Positions 14,251 to 21,366 of a stretch of DNA of 28,161 nucleotides are shown in pieces. Location: IMG/VR virus record IMGVR_UViG_3300025896_000152, positions 1 through 28,161 of that record. One strand, written 5' to 3'. Position numbers and translations under genes: made by a program. The DNA comes from a virus. Below the pieces are notes generated by a model, which was not told the DNA's origin, ran no database searches, and was given only the letters and a program-made list of their open reading frames with translations. Position 1 is the first letter of the stretch, and the number at the start of each line of letters is the position of its first letter.

Positions 14251-15759
14251 TCAGGCGGCGCTGTCGAGGATGACGATCTGCGACACGCCGAGCTTGCCGC
14301 CGGTCGGCTTCAGCGCCCGGAAGTCGACCTGCACGGGCAGACCCTCGGGGGAGCCGTCGCCGATGGTGCCAGACGTCGGCTTCACGCGGGGCATGGCGAA
14401 GGTCACCGCCTTGCTGCCGTCCGAGCTGTCCAGCCGCATGATGACGCTGTACTCGGTCTCGTTGTCGAAGGCGTTGTAGATCGTCTCGCCCATGCCGCCG
14501 CGGTCAAAGAGGACGGTCATCTGACCCGTGATCATGGAGCGGTTGCCCCAATTGACAACGGGCACGACGTTCTTGCCAACGACGGGCGTGCTCGCCATCT
14601 GGTTGTCGATGTTGAAGGTCATGTTCGTGACGGTGGCCGCCGGGACGCCGTTGATCACGAGAACACCGCTGGCCGCGACGGAAACCTGATTGGTCGCCGC
14701 TGCATCCCAGGCCGTCGCTGCGACCTTGGTCACGGTGAACGGCGTGGTGTAGGGGCCGCCCGAGACGATGGCCTCGGCGACGGTCATCACGGTCGCGGTG
14801 AGCGCGGTGATCGTCTTGATGTTGCGGTTCTGGGCGTCGGTGATGCCCGTGCCCTCGAAGGCAACCCGGTCGCCGACAGCGAAGCCCTTGGTGATGAAGG
14901 AGCCCGCCGCGGCGGTGATCGTCTTGGCGGAGGCGGAGAAGGTCAGGGAGGTGAAGTCAGCCGGGGCACCGATGATCGCTGCAGACCCGTCCACCGACAC
15001 GCTCGCGAGCGGCTTGGCGTCCTGACCCATCATGCCATAGGTCGCCTTGGCGATGCCCGTGGCCGGCAGGTCGACTGCGACGGTGTTGACGCGCTCACCA
15101 GTGAACACGCCGAACTTGCCGATGTCGGTGTAGGCGCGCTCACAGCCGAAGCTTCGGGCGATGTTGCCCATGGCGCACCGCTTGCCGGAGAGGCCGAGCG
15201 TCCCCGCGGTGGTCGTGAGCGGCAGCGTGGCGACGGTGTAGAAGCCGCCCCACGGCATGAAGATGCCGTTGTTGGAGCCGTCGATGGAGACGAGGGTGAA
15301 CACCTTGCCGTCGAGGGGCGCAGCCGTCGTGCTGGCGAAGGTGAGCGTGTCGCCGATCATGAAGACCGAGGTGGTGAAGTTGATGCCGGCGAACTGCAGC
15401 GTCCCGTTGCCGAGGTCGGTGATCGTCACCGGGCTCGATCCCGTCGCGACGTTGACCGTTGCGACCGTGGCGAACGCCCCGCCGAGGGCGGCCTGCATGA
15501 AATCGGAGTGCCCGCCGGGGCTGATCTCGGTCACGATGTCGCCGTTGGCATGTCGGACGCCGTGGCGGCTGTCGGACTGCATCCGGTCGGATCGGATTTC
15601 CTCCGAGTCGTAGGTGTCCTTGGTCAGGCCGAGCGTCGTCGAGACGCGCCGGCAGGTCTTCGCGGTCACGACCGGGGGGATCTTCCCGAAGGAGGCCTCT
15701 TCCCAATAGGAGAGGTCGGCCAAGGAGCCGGCGGCAACCTGTAGAGCGTCGAGTGCCAT
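14251..15759 (-). CDS. Major tail tube protein, 502 aa
   Basis: Likely the subunit of the tail tube. The N-terminal part reads LADLSYWEEASFGKIPP, then STTLGLTKDTYDSEEIRSDRMQSD and HANGDIVTEISPGGHSDFMQAALGG, the pattern of the phage tail tube family in which early SEEIRSDRQ-like motifs are conserved. Residues about 270-390 hold an inserted or repeated beta domain (LTFSASAKTITAAAGSFITKGFAVGDRVAFEGTG). The C-terminal part reads NIDNQMASTPVVGKN and GQMTVLFDRGGMGETIYNAFDNETEY. It is longer than minimal tube proteins because of these surface domains. ATG 15759 has AAGGAG six bases upstream, the strongest ribosome site in the window, fitting high expression. A terminator lies upstream. Confidence 0.85.
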   Translation of the reverse strand: MALDALQVAAGSLADLSYWEEASFGKIPPVVTAKTCRRVSTTLGLTKDTYDSEEIRSDRMQSDSRHGVRHANGDIVTEISPGGHSDFMQAALGGAFATVATVNVATGSSPVTITDLGNGTLQFAGINFTTSVFMIGDTLTFASTTAAPLDGKVFTLVSIDGSNNGIFMPWGGFYTVATLPLTTTAGTLGLSGKRCAMGNIARSFGCERAYTDIGKFGVFTGERVNTVAVDLPATGIAKATYGMMGQDAKPLASVSVDGSAAIIGAPADFTSLTFSASAKTITAAAGSFITKGFAVGDRVAFEGTGITDAQNRNIKTITALTATVMTVAEAIVSGGPYTTPFTVTKVAATAWDAAATNQVSVAASGVLVINGVPAATVTNMTFNIDNQMASTPVVGKNVVPVVNWGNRSMITGQMTVLFDRGGMGETIYNAFDNETEYSVIMRLDSSDGSKAVTFAMPRVKPTSGTIGDGSPEGLPVQVDFRALKPTGGKLGVSQIVILDSAA

Positions 15760-15791
15760 TGCTGGCTCCTTTCATCGCGGGTCATCTTGGT

Positions 15792-15825
15792 CTCGGCGCG
15801 CGCCCGCGTTCATCCGCGTGCCGAG
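15792..15825 (-). other. Hairpin in the leader of the tail tube gene
   Basis: CTCGGC (15792-15797) pairs with GCCGAG (15820-15825), with further internal CGCG pairing. It lies between the terminator and the tail tube ribosome site and would be part of its 5' leader. It may stabilise this abundant message. No -35/-10 pair could be identified between it and the terminator. Confidence 0.35.
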
Positions 15826-15833
15826 GGGGTGCG

Positions 15834-15869
15834 AAAACGAAAAGCGCCGCGGAGATGCCCCGCGGCGTT
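15834..15869 (-). terminator. Intrinsic terminator before the tail tube gene
   Basis: On the minus strand CGCCGCGG, a 7-base loop and CCGCGGCG (stem 15845-15852 with 15860-15867) are followed by CTTTTCGTTTTCG. This is the best intrinsic terminator shape in the window, with a T-rich tail. It separates the head and neck genes from the tail genes. Tail genes must then rely on readthrough, antitermination or a local promoter. Confidence 0.75.
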
Positions 15870-15895
15870 GGTTCAGGTCGGAGATGTGGAAGGGG

Positions 15896-16114
15896 TCAGC
15901 CCTCGTCGGCGGCCGGCGCTTTGTCCGCCTCGCCACGCAGAGCGGTGAGCAGGTTCGCGACAGCCTCGAGAGCCGTGGCGCCGGTGGCGAGCGCCGGCTT
16001 CCGGGAGAGCTTGCGCGTCGCGGTGGCAGTCCAGCCGGACTTCTCGCGGGTGAGCACAAAGGCTCCGGCCTCCGCCTCGATGGCGTCGAGGTGGGCGGTC
16101 AGCGTGTCGTCCAT
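15896..16114 (-). CDS. Hypothetical protein, 72 aa
   Basis: I do not recognise it. It begins MDDTLTAHLDAIEAEAGAF, then TREKSGWTATATRKLSRKPALATGATALEAVANLLTALRGEADKAP. The look is a short helix, a beta-hairpin and a second helix. GGAG lies eight bases before ATG 16114. It sits between the tail terminator and the tail tube genes and just before the terminator, so it is the last gene of the head and neck block. A small tail accessory or head-tail adaptor is possible; nothing in the sequence decides. Confidence 0.65.
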   Translation of the reverse strand: MDDTLTAHLDAIEAEAGAFVLTREKSGWTATATRKLSRKPALATGATALEAVANLLTALRGEADKAPAADEG

Positions 16115-16124
16115 GGGGGTGCTC

Positions 16125-16562
16125 CTATGCCCAGCCTAGGGCGCTGGGTCGACGGAAGAAAAACTCGATCCTGATCGGGAATTGCGTCACCGCTTCGAAC
16201 ATGATCGGGGTCCGCACGCTAGCCGAGATGATGCGTCCGGCGGCAGTGGTGCCGCCCCAGATCTCGCGGCCCGGTCGGAAGGCGATGCGGATCGCGTCGG
16301 CCAAATCCTCGCCCTCGGCGAAGGAGGATCGGCGAGGCACATTAAGGTCCAGTGAGTAGATGCCCCGCTCCTCCTGCGTCCCAGCATTGCCAAGGGTTGC
16401 TGTGACGGCGCTGCCCTTGTCGATACGCTCCCGAATCCAGGCCACGCCCTCAACAGGGGTGAAGTCTCGGCCTTCGTAGGCAATCTGGTCGTTGAGGACG
16501 CCAGGGACGGAAAGCAAAATCCGCCGAAGGTCACCTCGAACGCCACGCCAGATGTCAGCCAT
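16125..16562 (-). CDS. Tail terminator protein, DUF4128-like, 145 aa
   Basis: Caps the tail tube and joins it to the head. Start ATG 16562 (MADIWRGVRGDLRRILLSVPGV) is chosen over an upstream in-frame ATG because it overlaps the preceding gene by only 8 bases and matches family N-termini (first helix, then VAWIRERI...). Middle residues read GTQEERGIYSLDLNVPRRSSFAEGEDLADAIRIAFRPG. The C-terminus reads PIMFEAVTQFPIRIEFFFRRP, a typical final beta strand. This alternation of beta sheet with one helix pair fits DUF4128 and lambda gpU-like terminators. It is placed directly after the gp10-like gene, the conserved order for siphophage neck genes. Confidence 0.8.
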   Translation of the reverse strand: MADIWRGVRGDLRRILLSVPGVLNDQIAYEGRDFTPVEGVAWIRERIDKGSAVTATLGNAGTQEERGIYSLDLNVPRRSSFAEGEDLADAIRIAFRPGREIWGGTTAAGRIISASVRTPIMFEAVTQFPIRIEFFFRRPSALGWA

Positions 16563-16962
16563 CGGCGGCACGGCTTTCGATGACGTGGCGGTCAACGTGA
16601 TCCTGGAGCCGGCCTGCGCAGGATTCCACCCAGCCCGCGGGGGCCTGAGGGCTGTATCCATCGGCAAGCCGTGGCGCGTAAACGGCGGTGTTGACCAAGC
16701 TCACGACACCCCCAACGCCCCCGAATATCGTCGCGGCATCTTCAGTGGAGGTGCCCGGCCGCGGACCGTCAAAACCCTCGCGCGGTGCCGGCTGTCCATT
16801 GGCCTGAGCCTGCCAAGAGTTGACGAAGTAGCCATCTCTCACAGGCGAGTTGCGCTTCAGATCGTCGTCGAGATCCAGGATTGCCGCGCCGATTACCTGC
16901 CGGACGCGGTTCTTCGCGGCCCCGACTGCTTCAAGGCCGGTTACACGCACACGCATGACCAT
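16555..16962 (-). CDS. HK97 gp10-like neck or tail completion protein, 135 aa
   Basis: Start ATG 16962 (MVMRVRVTGLEAV) overlaps the TGA of the membrane peptide as TGATG; an ATG two codons on is the alternative. The protein reads LEAVGAAKNRVRQVIGAAILDLDDDLKRNSPVRDGYFVNSWQ. This is the gp10-family signature of an amphipathic helix followed by S-P-V-d-T-G-x-l/f-r-x-S-W. A segment VVSLVNTAVYAPRLADGYSPQAPAGWV follows, with the usual N-x-x-x-Y-A/a motif. This family sits at the head-tail joint. The next gene, the tail terminator, overlaps by 8 bases. Confidence 0.8.
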   Translation of the reverse strand: MVMRVRVTGLEAVGAAKNRVRQVIGAAILDLDDDLKRNSPVRDGYFVNSWQAQANGQPAPREGFDGPRPGTSTEDAATIFGGVGGVVSLVNTAVYAPRLADGYSPQAPAGWVESCAGRLQDHVDRHVIESRAADG

Positions 16963-17096
16963 CAGTCGGCTGTCCTGCAGATGGCCATCATGAAGCGCCG
17001 GCTGGTTGCCTTCGCGCCCCACGCGTACCCTGCGGCGCCTGCCGCGAGCACAAGGAACGGCACCGCGAAAAGAATGGAAACCGGAACTGAAATCAT
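16962..17096 (-). CDS. Small membrane protein, 44 aa
   Basis: Begins MISVPVSILFAVPFLVLAAG and continues AAGYAWGAKATSRRF, one clear transmembrane helix (residues about 2-26) followed by a basic segment, which predicts a cytoplasmic C-terminus. AGAGG lies seven bases upstream. The start is three bases after the previous stop, and the TGA overlaps the next ATG as TGATG. Placed among neck genes, it fills a gap of exactly the right size. It could be a membrane-active peptide or only a coupling ORF. No family is recognised. Confidence 0.65.
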   Translation of the reverse strand: MISVPVSILFAVPFLVLAAGAAGYAWGAKATSRRFMMAICRTAD

Positions 17097-17099
17097 CGA

Positions 17100-17477
17100 T
17101 CAGCCTCTCCTCGCTCGAATCGTGAAAACCACCACGTCGCCGTCAGGCGCTGGCGCCTCGACCGGCGGGACAACGGTCATCGCGGGCCGCCCCGGCAGCG
17201 TCACCTTGTCGCCCGGCTCGGGGATGAAGCCATCGGTGAACACCGGACACATGAACCGAATGTCCCAACCGTAGACGCGGGCATCCTCGCGGCTGCGGTC
17301 GTCATCGGGCAGGACGACCGCGAGGGCCGAGTGCGTCGTCGTCGTGATCGTCTCGTTGCCACTGATCGGATCGTAGGTGATTGAGCCGGTGCGGGTGAAG
17401 GTTGCAGTGCCGGCGGAGCCGAACTTGCCGATCATCCGCGCCGACAAGCTGCGCATCCGGTCGTGGAAGGCGGTCAT
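17100..17477 (-). CDS. Head closure or neck protein, 125 aa
   Basis: Start ATG 17477 (MTAFHDRMRSLSARMIGKFG) has AAGGGG seven bases upstream and begins two bases after the Mu-F-like gene ends; a longer in-frame start is less likely. The rest is beta-rich: GTATFTRTGSITYDPISGNE, HSALAVVLPDD, YGWDIRFMCPVF, PEPGDKVTLPGRPAMTVVPPVEAPAPDGDVVVFTIRARR. A helical start followed by a small barrel is the shape of phage head-closure proteins (Hc1/SPP1 gp16-like), and the position after the head morphogenesis gene agrees. The fold call is inference from pattern and context. Confidence 0.7.
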   Translation of the reverse strand: MTAFHDRMRSLSARMIGKFGSAGTATFTRTGSITYDPISGNETITTTTHSALAVVLPDDDRSREDARVYGWDIRFMCPVFTDGFIPEPGDKVTLPGRPAMTVVPPVEAPAPDGDVVVFTIRARRG

Positions 17478-17481
17478 TATT

Positions 17482-18525
17482 TTACCCCTTAACTCCTTGC
17501 CAAGCAACGGAATAACTGCTCACGCACCTACAACGGGCTATCTCGGAAACCGGTGCAGACATGCTCGAATCTCGGGGGAACCGCATCCGCGCGCCGCTCG
17601 GACTGACGAACACGCCGTCCAGCCCGACCTTCTGCCCGTCCAAAGACACGTGGGTGTCTCGCGTGTGGCCGTCCAACCGGGCGATCCAGTTCTTGACGAT
17701 GTTCTCGGGCTGCAGCCCTGAACTTTCGATCAATTGGCGGGCTCCCTCATCTTGGGCGTACGACAGCGCGGTCAGGCTCTCGGTCAGCGCAATCGTCTTG
17801 CCGCGGTATTCGAGCATCCGGTCTGAATACCGCCCAACGATCCGTGTCGCGTCGACCCCCGACACCGGCTTCCCCTCACTGATCGCCTTCATCACCGTCT
17901 TATCGAAGCGCCGGTCCCGAAGCTTACGCTCCAGGTAGGCACGCATCTGCGCCGGATCGCCACTCACCAGCTCGGCGCGCGCATTCTCAACCCATGCCGA
18001 TTGCTGGCTCGTCAGCCCGATCACACCGCCGACGCGCTGCTTGGCAACGCGATCAATGCGCCCCACCACGTCGAGGGCTGCGGTCCTTGGGTTCACCCCG
18101 GCTTCCATCCGCGCCGCGAGCGCCGCACGCACCGCAACGCGCTGGTCGTCGACGATCTCAGTGACGAGCGTCGACGAGTGCTGCGTGAGCCATCCAGCGG
18201 CCCGTGGGTTGCCCGGATCGAACCTCACCTCAACGGTCACGCCGCGAGGCCGAGACGCCATCAGCAGCCCGGTGAAGCCCTGTCCGGCGCGGTAGTAGGC
18301 GCGACCGATCTCCTGATCCAGCGGGGCCAGGAATGAGCGGCTGAACTCAATCACCTGCATCGCCCCGGAGATGTCCCCACGGGCAAGAGCATCGATCACC
18401 GCGGCAAGGTCCACGGCGTTGCGGGCATCCTGCATCGCCTCAATGAAGGCGCGCCTTATCGCTGGCTCGTGGGTTTTCAGCAGTTCGTCGATCAGCGCCT
18501 GAAGGCGGCGATCAGTCGAGGCCAT
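17482..18525 (-). CDS. Head morphogenesis protein, Mu gpF-like, 347 aa
   Basis: Minor head protein that in Mu-F/SPP1-gp7 relatives binds the portal inside the capsid. The N-terminal 200 residues are helical (RLQALIDELLKTHEPAIRRAF, STLVTEIVDDQRVAVRAALAARMEAGVNPRTAALDVVG). The C-terminal part carries the family signature: KNWIARLDGHTRDTHVSLDG, then FVSPSGARMRFPRDSS and SEIARCRC with paired Cys. The length is typical. ATG 18525 overlaps the preceding small gene. In most phages this gene follows the portal directly; here it is about 7 kb further along, after the capsid and decoration genes. Confidence 0.88.
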   Translation of the reverse strand: MASTDRRLQALIDELLKTHEPAIRRAFIEAMQDARNAVDLAAVIDALARGDISGAMQVIEFSRSFLAPLDQEIGRAYYRAGQGFTGLLMASRPRGVTVEVRFDPGNPRAAGWLTQHSSTLVTEIVDDQRVAVRAALAARMEAGVNPRTAALDVVGRIDRVAKQRVGGVIGLTSQQSAWVENARAELVSGDPAQMRAYLERKLRDRRFDKTVMKAISEGKPVSGVDATRIVGRYSDRMLEYRGKTIALTESLTALSYAQDEGARQLIESSGLQPENIVKNWIARLDGHTRDTHVSLDGQKVGLDGVFVSPSGARMRFPRDSSMSAPVSEIARCRCVSSYSVAWQGVKG

Positions 18526-18730
18526 GGGCCGCCGTCATGATGCCAAGCTTCGCCGCGTCGTCCTTCGCCTCGGCAAAGCGTCGGTCGATCTCGGCCAGCA
18601 CATCAGGCGACAGCGCGAGCGCCATTGCGGCCATGCCGATCCGGCCGGCGGCGAGGTGGCCGACCACCAGCGCCTCAAGCGCGGGGCTGCCACTGGCATG
18701 GGCGGCTGCGACCATCTGCTCGGGGGTCAT
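18512..18730 (-). CDS. Hypothetical protein, 72 aa
   Basis: Helical small protein (TPEQMVAAAHASGSPALEALVVGHLAAGRIGMAAMALALSPDVLAEIDRRFAEAKD). ATG 18730 overlaps the preceding TGA and has GAGGG four bases upstream. A GTG one codon earlier is possible but too close to that site. The alternating Ala-rich helices could pack against a head or neck component. No family is recognised. It is coupled on both sides, between the DnaT-like connector and the Mu-F-like protein. Confidence 0.65.
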   Translation of the reverse strand: MTPEQMVAAAHASGSPALEALVVGHLAAGRIGMAAMALALSPDVLAEIDRRFAEAKDDAAKLGIMTAAHGLD

Positions 18731-19245
18731 CACGCCCTCAGGATAGCGACCTGCGCGACGCCGTAGCGGAGCAGCGGCGCGAGGATACCGTCGATTAATG
18801 GGAAGCGAGGGCCAGGCGCATGGGCGCCATCCGAGATGGCATAGTCCGTCTGCGTCTTCAGCGATCCGACCTCTTCTCGCAGGCTTTTCACCGCGCCGCC
18901 GTTGGCAACGTCCGGGAGCATGCTGCCCGGTAAGACATCCTCGCGCAATGCTGCCTCGGCGACAGCGTTAAGATACTCGACCGGCATCTCGTTTGGCCCG
19001 ATTGCGCGACACTCGCGGTCCGTAGCACCGGTGCGCGGCCATGGCAGGCCCTGCGCTCGGCCGAAGGTCTGCCATCCTGGGAAGCGGCTGCCGTAGAGCG
19101 CACCGATCGCCGCCGTCCCGCGGACGATGGAGACCTCCGCGTCGCCGATCAGCGTGCGGCCGGTCAGCTCAGCGTACGCCTCATAGAATGCCTCTGTGAT
19201 GGCTGCATTCGCCCCGGCGACGCCCGTCCCGTCCTCGACGATCAT
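18730..19245 (-). CDS. DnaT-like head-tail connector protein, 171 aa
   Basis: Start ATG 19245 (MIVEDGTGVAGANAAI) gives an ATGA overlap with the gene before it. The protein contains the segment TAAIGALYGSRFPGWQTFGRAQ, then GLPWPRTGATDRECRAIGPNEMPVEYLNAVAEAALRED. This is the pattern of the phage family named putative DnaT-like ssDNA-binding protein: early Y-G-x-x-f-p-G, W-P-R-x-g, then I-P-x-e-V-x-x-A-x-x-E-l-A. Position and size argue that in phages this family is the first head-tail adaptor rather than a replication protein. The C-terminal 45 residues (YAISDGAHAPGPRFPLIDGILAPLLRYG) fit an adaptor tail. Confidence 0.8.
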   Translation of the reverse strand: MIVEDGTGVAGANAAITEAFYEAYAELTGRTLIGDAEVSIVRGTAAIGALYGSRFPGWQTFGRAQGLPWPRTGATDRECRAIGPNEMPVEYLNAVAEAALREDVLPGSMLPDVANGGAVKSLREEVGSLKTQTDYAISDGAHAPGPRFPLIDGILAPLLRYGVAQVAILRA

Positions 19246-19514
19246 TTCGCTTTCACCCCGATGCGAACGCTCTGGTCCATGGTCCGGCCTCCCGCCGTCG
19301 TGATGCGGCACGTCAGATCGTATGCCGCGCCGAGAGTCCCGCCCGAAAGCCAGATCGTCGAGGCTGTCGTGGTGTGGGCGTCGCTGTTCTTCGTGATGCC
19401 CACGGGGACGATGGGCCAGGTCGATGTGACGATGGTGTCGCCGTCCAGCCGATCAGTCCAGTCGATCTCGTAGTCCAGAACCTCGTCCGGGTCCTTGGGG
19501 TCCCACTTCTTCAT
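19242..19514 (-). CDS. Small Ig-like phage structural protein, 90 aa
   Basis: Reads MKKWDPKDPDEVLDYEIDW, then LDGDTIVTSTWPIVPVGITKNSD and IWLSGGTLGAAYDLTCRITTAGGRTMDQSVRIGV. This is a family that recurs in the neck region of alphaproteobacterial phages. The alternating strands and the TAGGRTMDQSVRI ending look like a single Ig-like beta-sandwich. It is probably a virion surface or neck component. ATG 19514 has GGAGG five bases upstream and overlaps the stop of the large repeat protein. The neighbouring genes suggest a decoration or fibre-attachment role. Confidence 0.75.
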   Translation of the reverse strand: MKKWDPKDPDEVLDYEIDWTDRLDGDTIVTSTWPIVPVGITKNSDAHTTTASTIWLSGGTLGAAYDLTCRITTAGGRTMDQSVRIGVKAK

Positions 19515-21355
19515 GCGATCCTCCGGTCGAGATCGGCCGCAACCGACCTGGCTTCAGCGTCCACCGCCACGCGCCGGATTTCGGCGTCTGCCGTGACCGC
19601 CCGAACTTCAGCATCGGCTTGCACCCGCCGTTCAGGGGGGGGCCGCAGTCTGGCGCCATCGGCAAAGGCGATGACCGTGGCCGTGCCAGCCGCAGAGCCC
19701 GTAGCGCCCACCGTAGACCGGCCCTGAGCATCTGCCCCGCCAATCCCCGCCGCGGCTCCTATTGCCCCGCTGACGGCCCGCCCAGCCCCGTTGACGGCGC
19801 TCTGGCCACCAGCCAAGCCCGCGGCACCGAACAGAGCGACGACGTTGCCCGTTGCGGCCCCGGCCGCACCTGCCGAACCGGCTGCTTGAACCACCGCGGC
19901 GCCAGCGCCAGCGGCCGACGAAGACCCGGAAGCCGAGCCCGTCGTGCCCGAAGCCCCGGCGCTCGCACCAGCCGCAGCGCCTACGCCTGAAGCGGAGCCA
20001 ACGGCCGAGGCAGTAGACCGCCCCACCGCGACAGCAGAGCCCGTGCCGCTCGCGCTACCGTAGGCCTCCAGCGATGTGACGCCGATGGCCGAGGATGTGC
20101 CGGATGCGGAACCGACCGCCGCAGCGACCGATACACCGACGCTCGTAGCAGCCCCTACGCCGGCCGCTGAGGCCGCACTCGACGCGGTGGCGGTTGCGAC
20201 GCCTGAGGCGCTTCCAGAGGCCGATGCGGAGCCGCTCGCGGCGCGGACGCCGGCTCCAGACCCAGATGCTGCGCCAGACGCCGACGCGGAGCCGGTCCCG
20301 GCGAGAATACCAACCCCCGCCCCGGATGCGACACCGGCCGCGGATGCGGAGCCCTGCGCCGATGAGGCGGCAGCGCCGGAAGCTGAAGCCGTGCCCGACC
20401 CAGACGCCGCAGCAGTTGCCGCGATGATCCCGGCGCCAGAGGCGGATGCGACCCCGGAGGCCGAAGCAGCGCCAACGGCAGCCGATACGGCGGCACCACT
20501 GCCAGTGGCGGCCCCTGCCCCCGATGCCGAGCCGGTCGCGGGAACGTCGGCCCGCCCGGCTCCACTCGCCGCACCGGTGCCAGCCGCGGCACCAGCGCCG
20601 CCCGAAACCGAGCCGCCGATGCCCGCAGCAGCTCCTGACCCACCGGCCGAACCGGAGGCGGGCTTTAGGGCGGTGCCAGTAGCGGCAGCGCCGCCAGCGG
20701 CAGAAGCCGAGCCGGTCGCGTCGGATGTGGACGCGGCGGGCCGAAGCGCCAGGAGCACCGCACCGAACGGGTAAGCGTTGCCGCCGTTTTTATTGGTCTG
20801 TGTCTTGTTGCCGGTGGCGCCGGCCGGGCTGATCGTCTGGTCCGCCGCGTAGAGCAGCGTCAGGTCGAAACGCTCCGTCATCCCCGTCGGCGGAGAGAGG
20901 TTGTTCGAGTTGTCGCCCCAATCGTGGCTGAGCGCGATGATTACGGCGTTGTCCGTGACCGTCGTCAGCCCGGTCCACGTCGTCGTCGTGCTCAGGCCGG
21001 AGTTCGTGGTGGGCGACACGTCCATCGGCGTGCTGCCGTCGGGCGCTCGGTAGACCTCGATCAGCGCCTGCGATGAAGCAGTCGAATGCGTGAAGGTGTA
21101 GTCGCCGCTCTCGCCCGAGGCGGTCTTCATGTAGACCCGGAACTCGCCGTTGAACCCGCCCTGCGTCCGGTCGGTTGTCGTGCCGCGCTGGGTGAACCCG
21201 GCGGGAGGGGTCGGGTCTGGCGCCTCGGATGCCGAGCCGGTGAAGATCGCCGCTACGAGGATGTCGCCGTTCGCGATACCGGCCGGCGCCGTGACGGTCG
21301 TGTTGGTGCGGCTCGCGTAGGTGGTGCTAGAGCCTGAGACGTAGGAGATAGCCAC
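19511..21355 (-). CDS. Large Gly/Ala/Ser repeat protein, 614 aa
   Basis: Residues 1-205 are a beta-sandwich domain (NGDILVAAIFTGS, PPAGFTQRG, NNLSPPTGMTERFDL, PFGAVLLALRP). Residues about 215-570 are about 18 copies of a 20-residue unit that starts G-S-A-S-G/A and ends in short hydrophobics. Residues 570-614 carry a 9-residue Arg/Glu/Asp repeat (RRVQADAEV, RAVTADAEI, RRVAVDAEA). A Gly-rich repeat of fixed period suggests a rod, such as a polyglycine-II or solenoid shaft. It is probably a head fibre or a virion surface fibre. GTG 21355 has GGAGGT five bases upstream. It is preceded by the CBM protein and coupled to the 90-residue Ig-like protein. No relative was recognised by name. Confidence 0.8.
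   Translation of the reverse strand: MAISYVSGSSTTYASRTNTTVTAPAGIANGDILVAAIFTGSASEAPDPTPPAGFTQRGTTTDRTQGGFNGEFRVYMKTASGESGDYTFTHSTASSQALIEVYRAPDGSTPMDVSPTTNSGLSTTTTWTGLTTVTDNAVIIALSHDWGDNSNNLSPPTGMTERFDLTLLYAADQTISPAGATGNKTQTNKNGGNAYPFGAVLLALRPAASTSDATGSASAAGGAAATGTALKPASGSAGGSGAAAGIGGSVSGGAGAAAGTGAASGAGRADVPATGSASGAGAATGSGAAVSAAVGAASASGVASASGAGIIAATAAASGSGTASASGAAASSAQGSASAAGVASGAGVGILAGTGSASASGAASGSGAGVRAASGSASASGSASGVATATASSAASAAGVGAATSVGVSVAAAVGSASGTSSAIGVTSLEAYGSASGTGSAVAVGRSTASAVGSASGVGAAAGASAGASGTTGSASGSSSAAGAGAAVVQAAGSAGAAGAATGNVVALFGAAGLAGGQSAVNGAGRAVSGAIGAAAGIGGADAQGRSTVGATGSAAGTATVIAFADGARLRPPPERRVQADAEVRAVTADAEIRRVAVDAEARSVAADLDRRIA
19646..20713 (-). repeat. About 18 in-gene 60-bp units (20-residue repeat)
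   Basis: The coding sequence of residues 215-570 repeats every 60 bases, with units beginning GSASASG, GSASGTG, GSASGVG, GSASGSS and so on. Most units are exactly 20 residues. The bases have diverged in third positions, so the repeat is old and kept at protein level. Long open frames on the other strand here are composition effects. Confidence 0.85.
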
Positions 21356-21366
21356 GGACTACCTCC

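Noticed and set aside
20076-20774. 232-aa Ala/Pro/Glu-rich plus-strand frame inside the repeat protein
   Set aside because: It is the complement of the 60-bp repeats. The minus frame has an N-terminal domain, a ribosome site and coupled neighbours.
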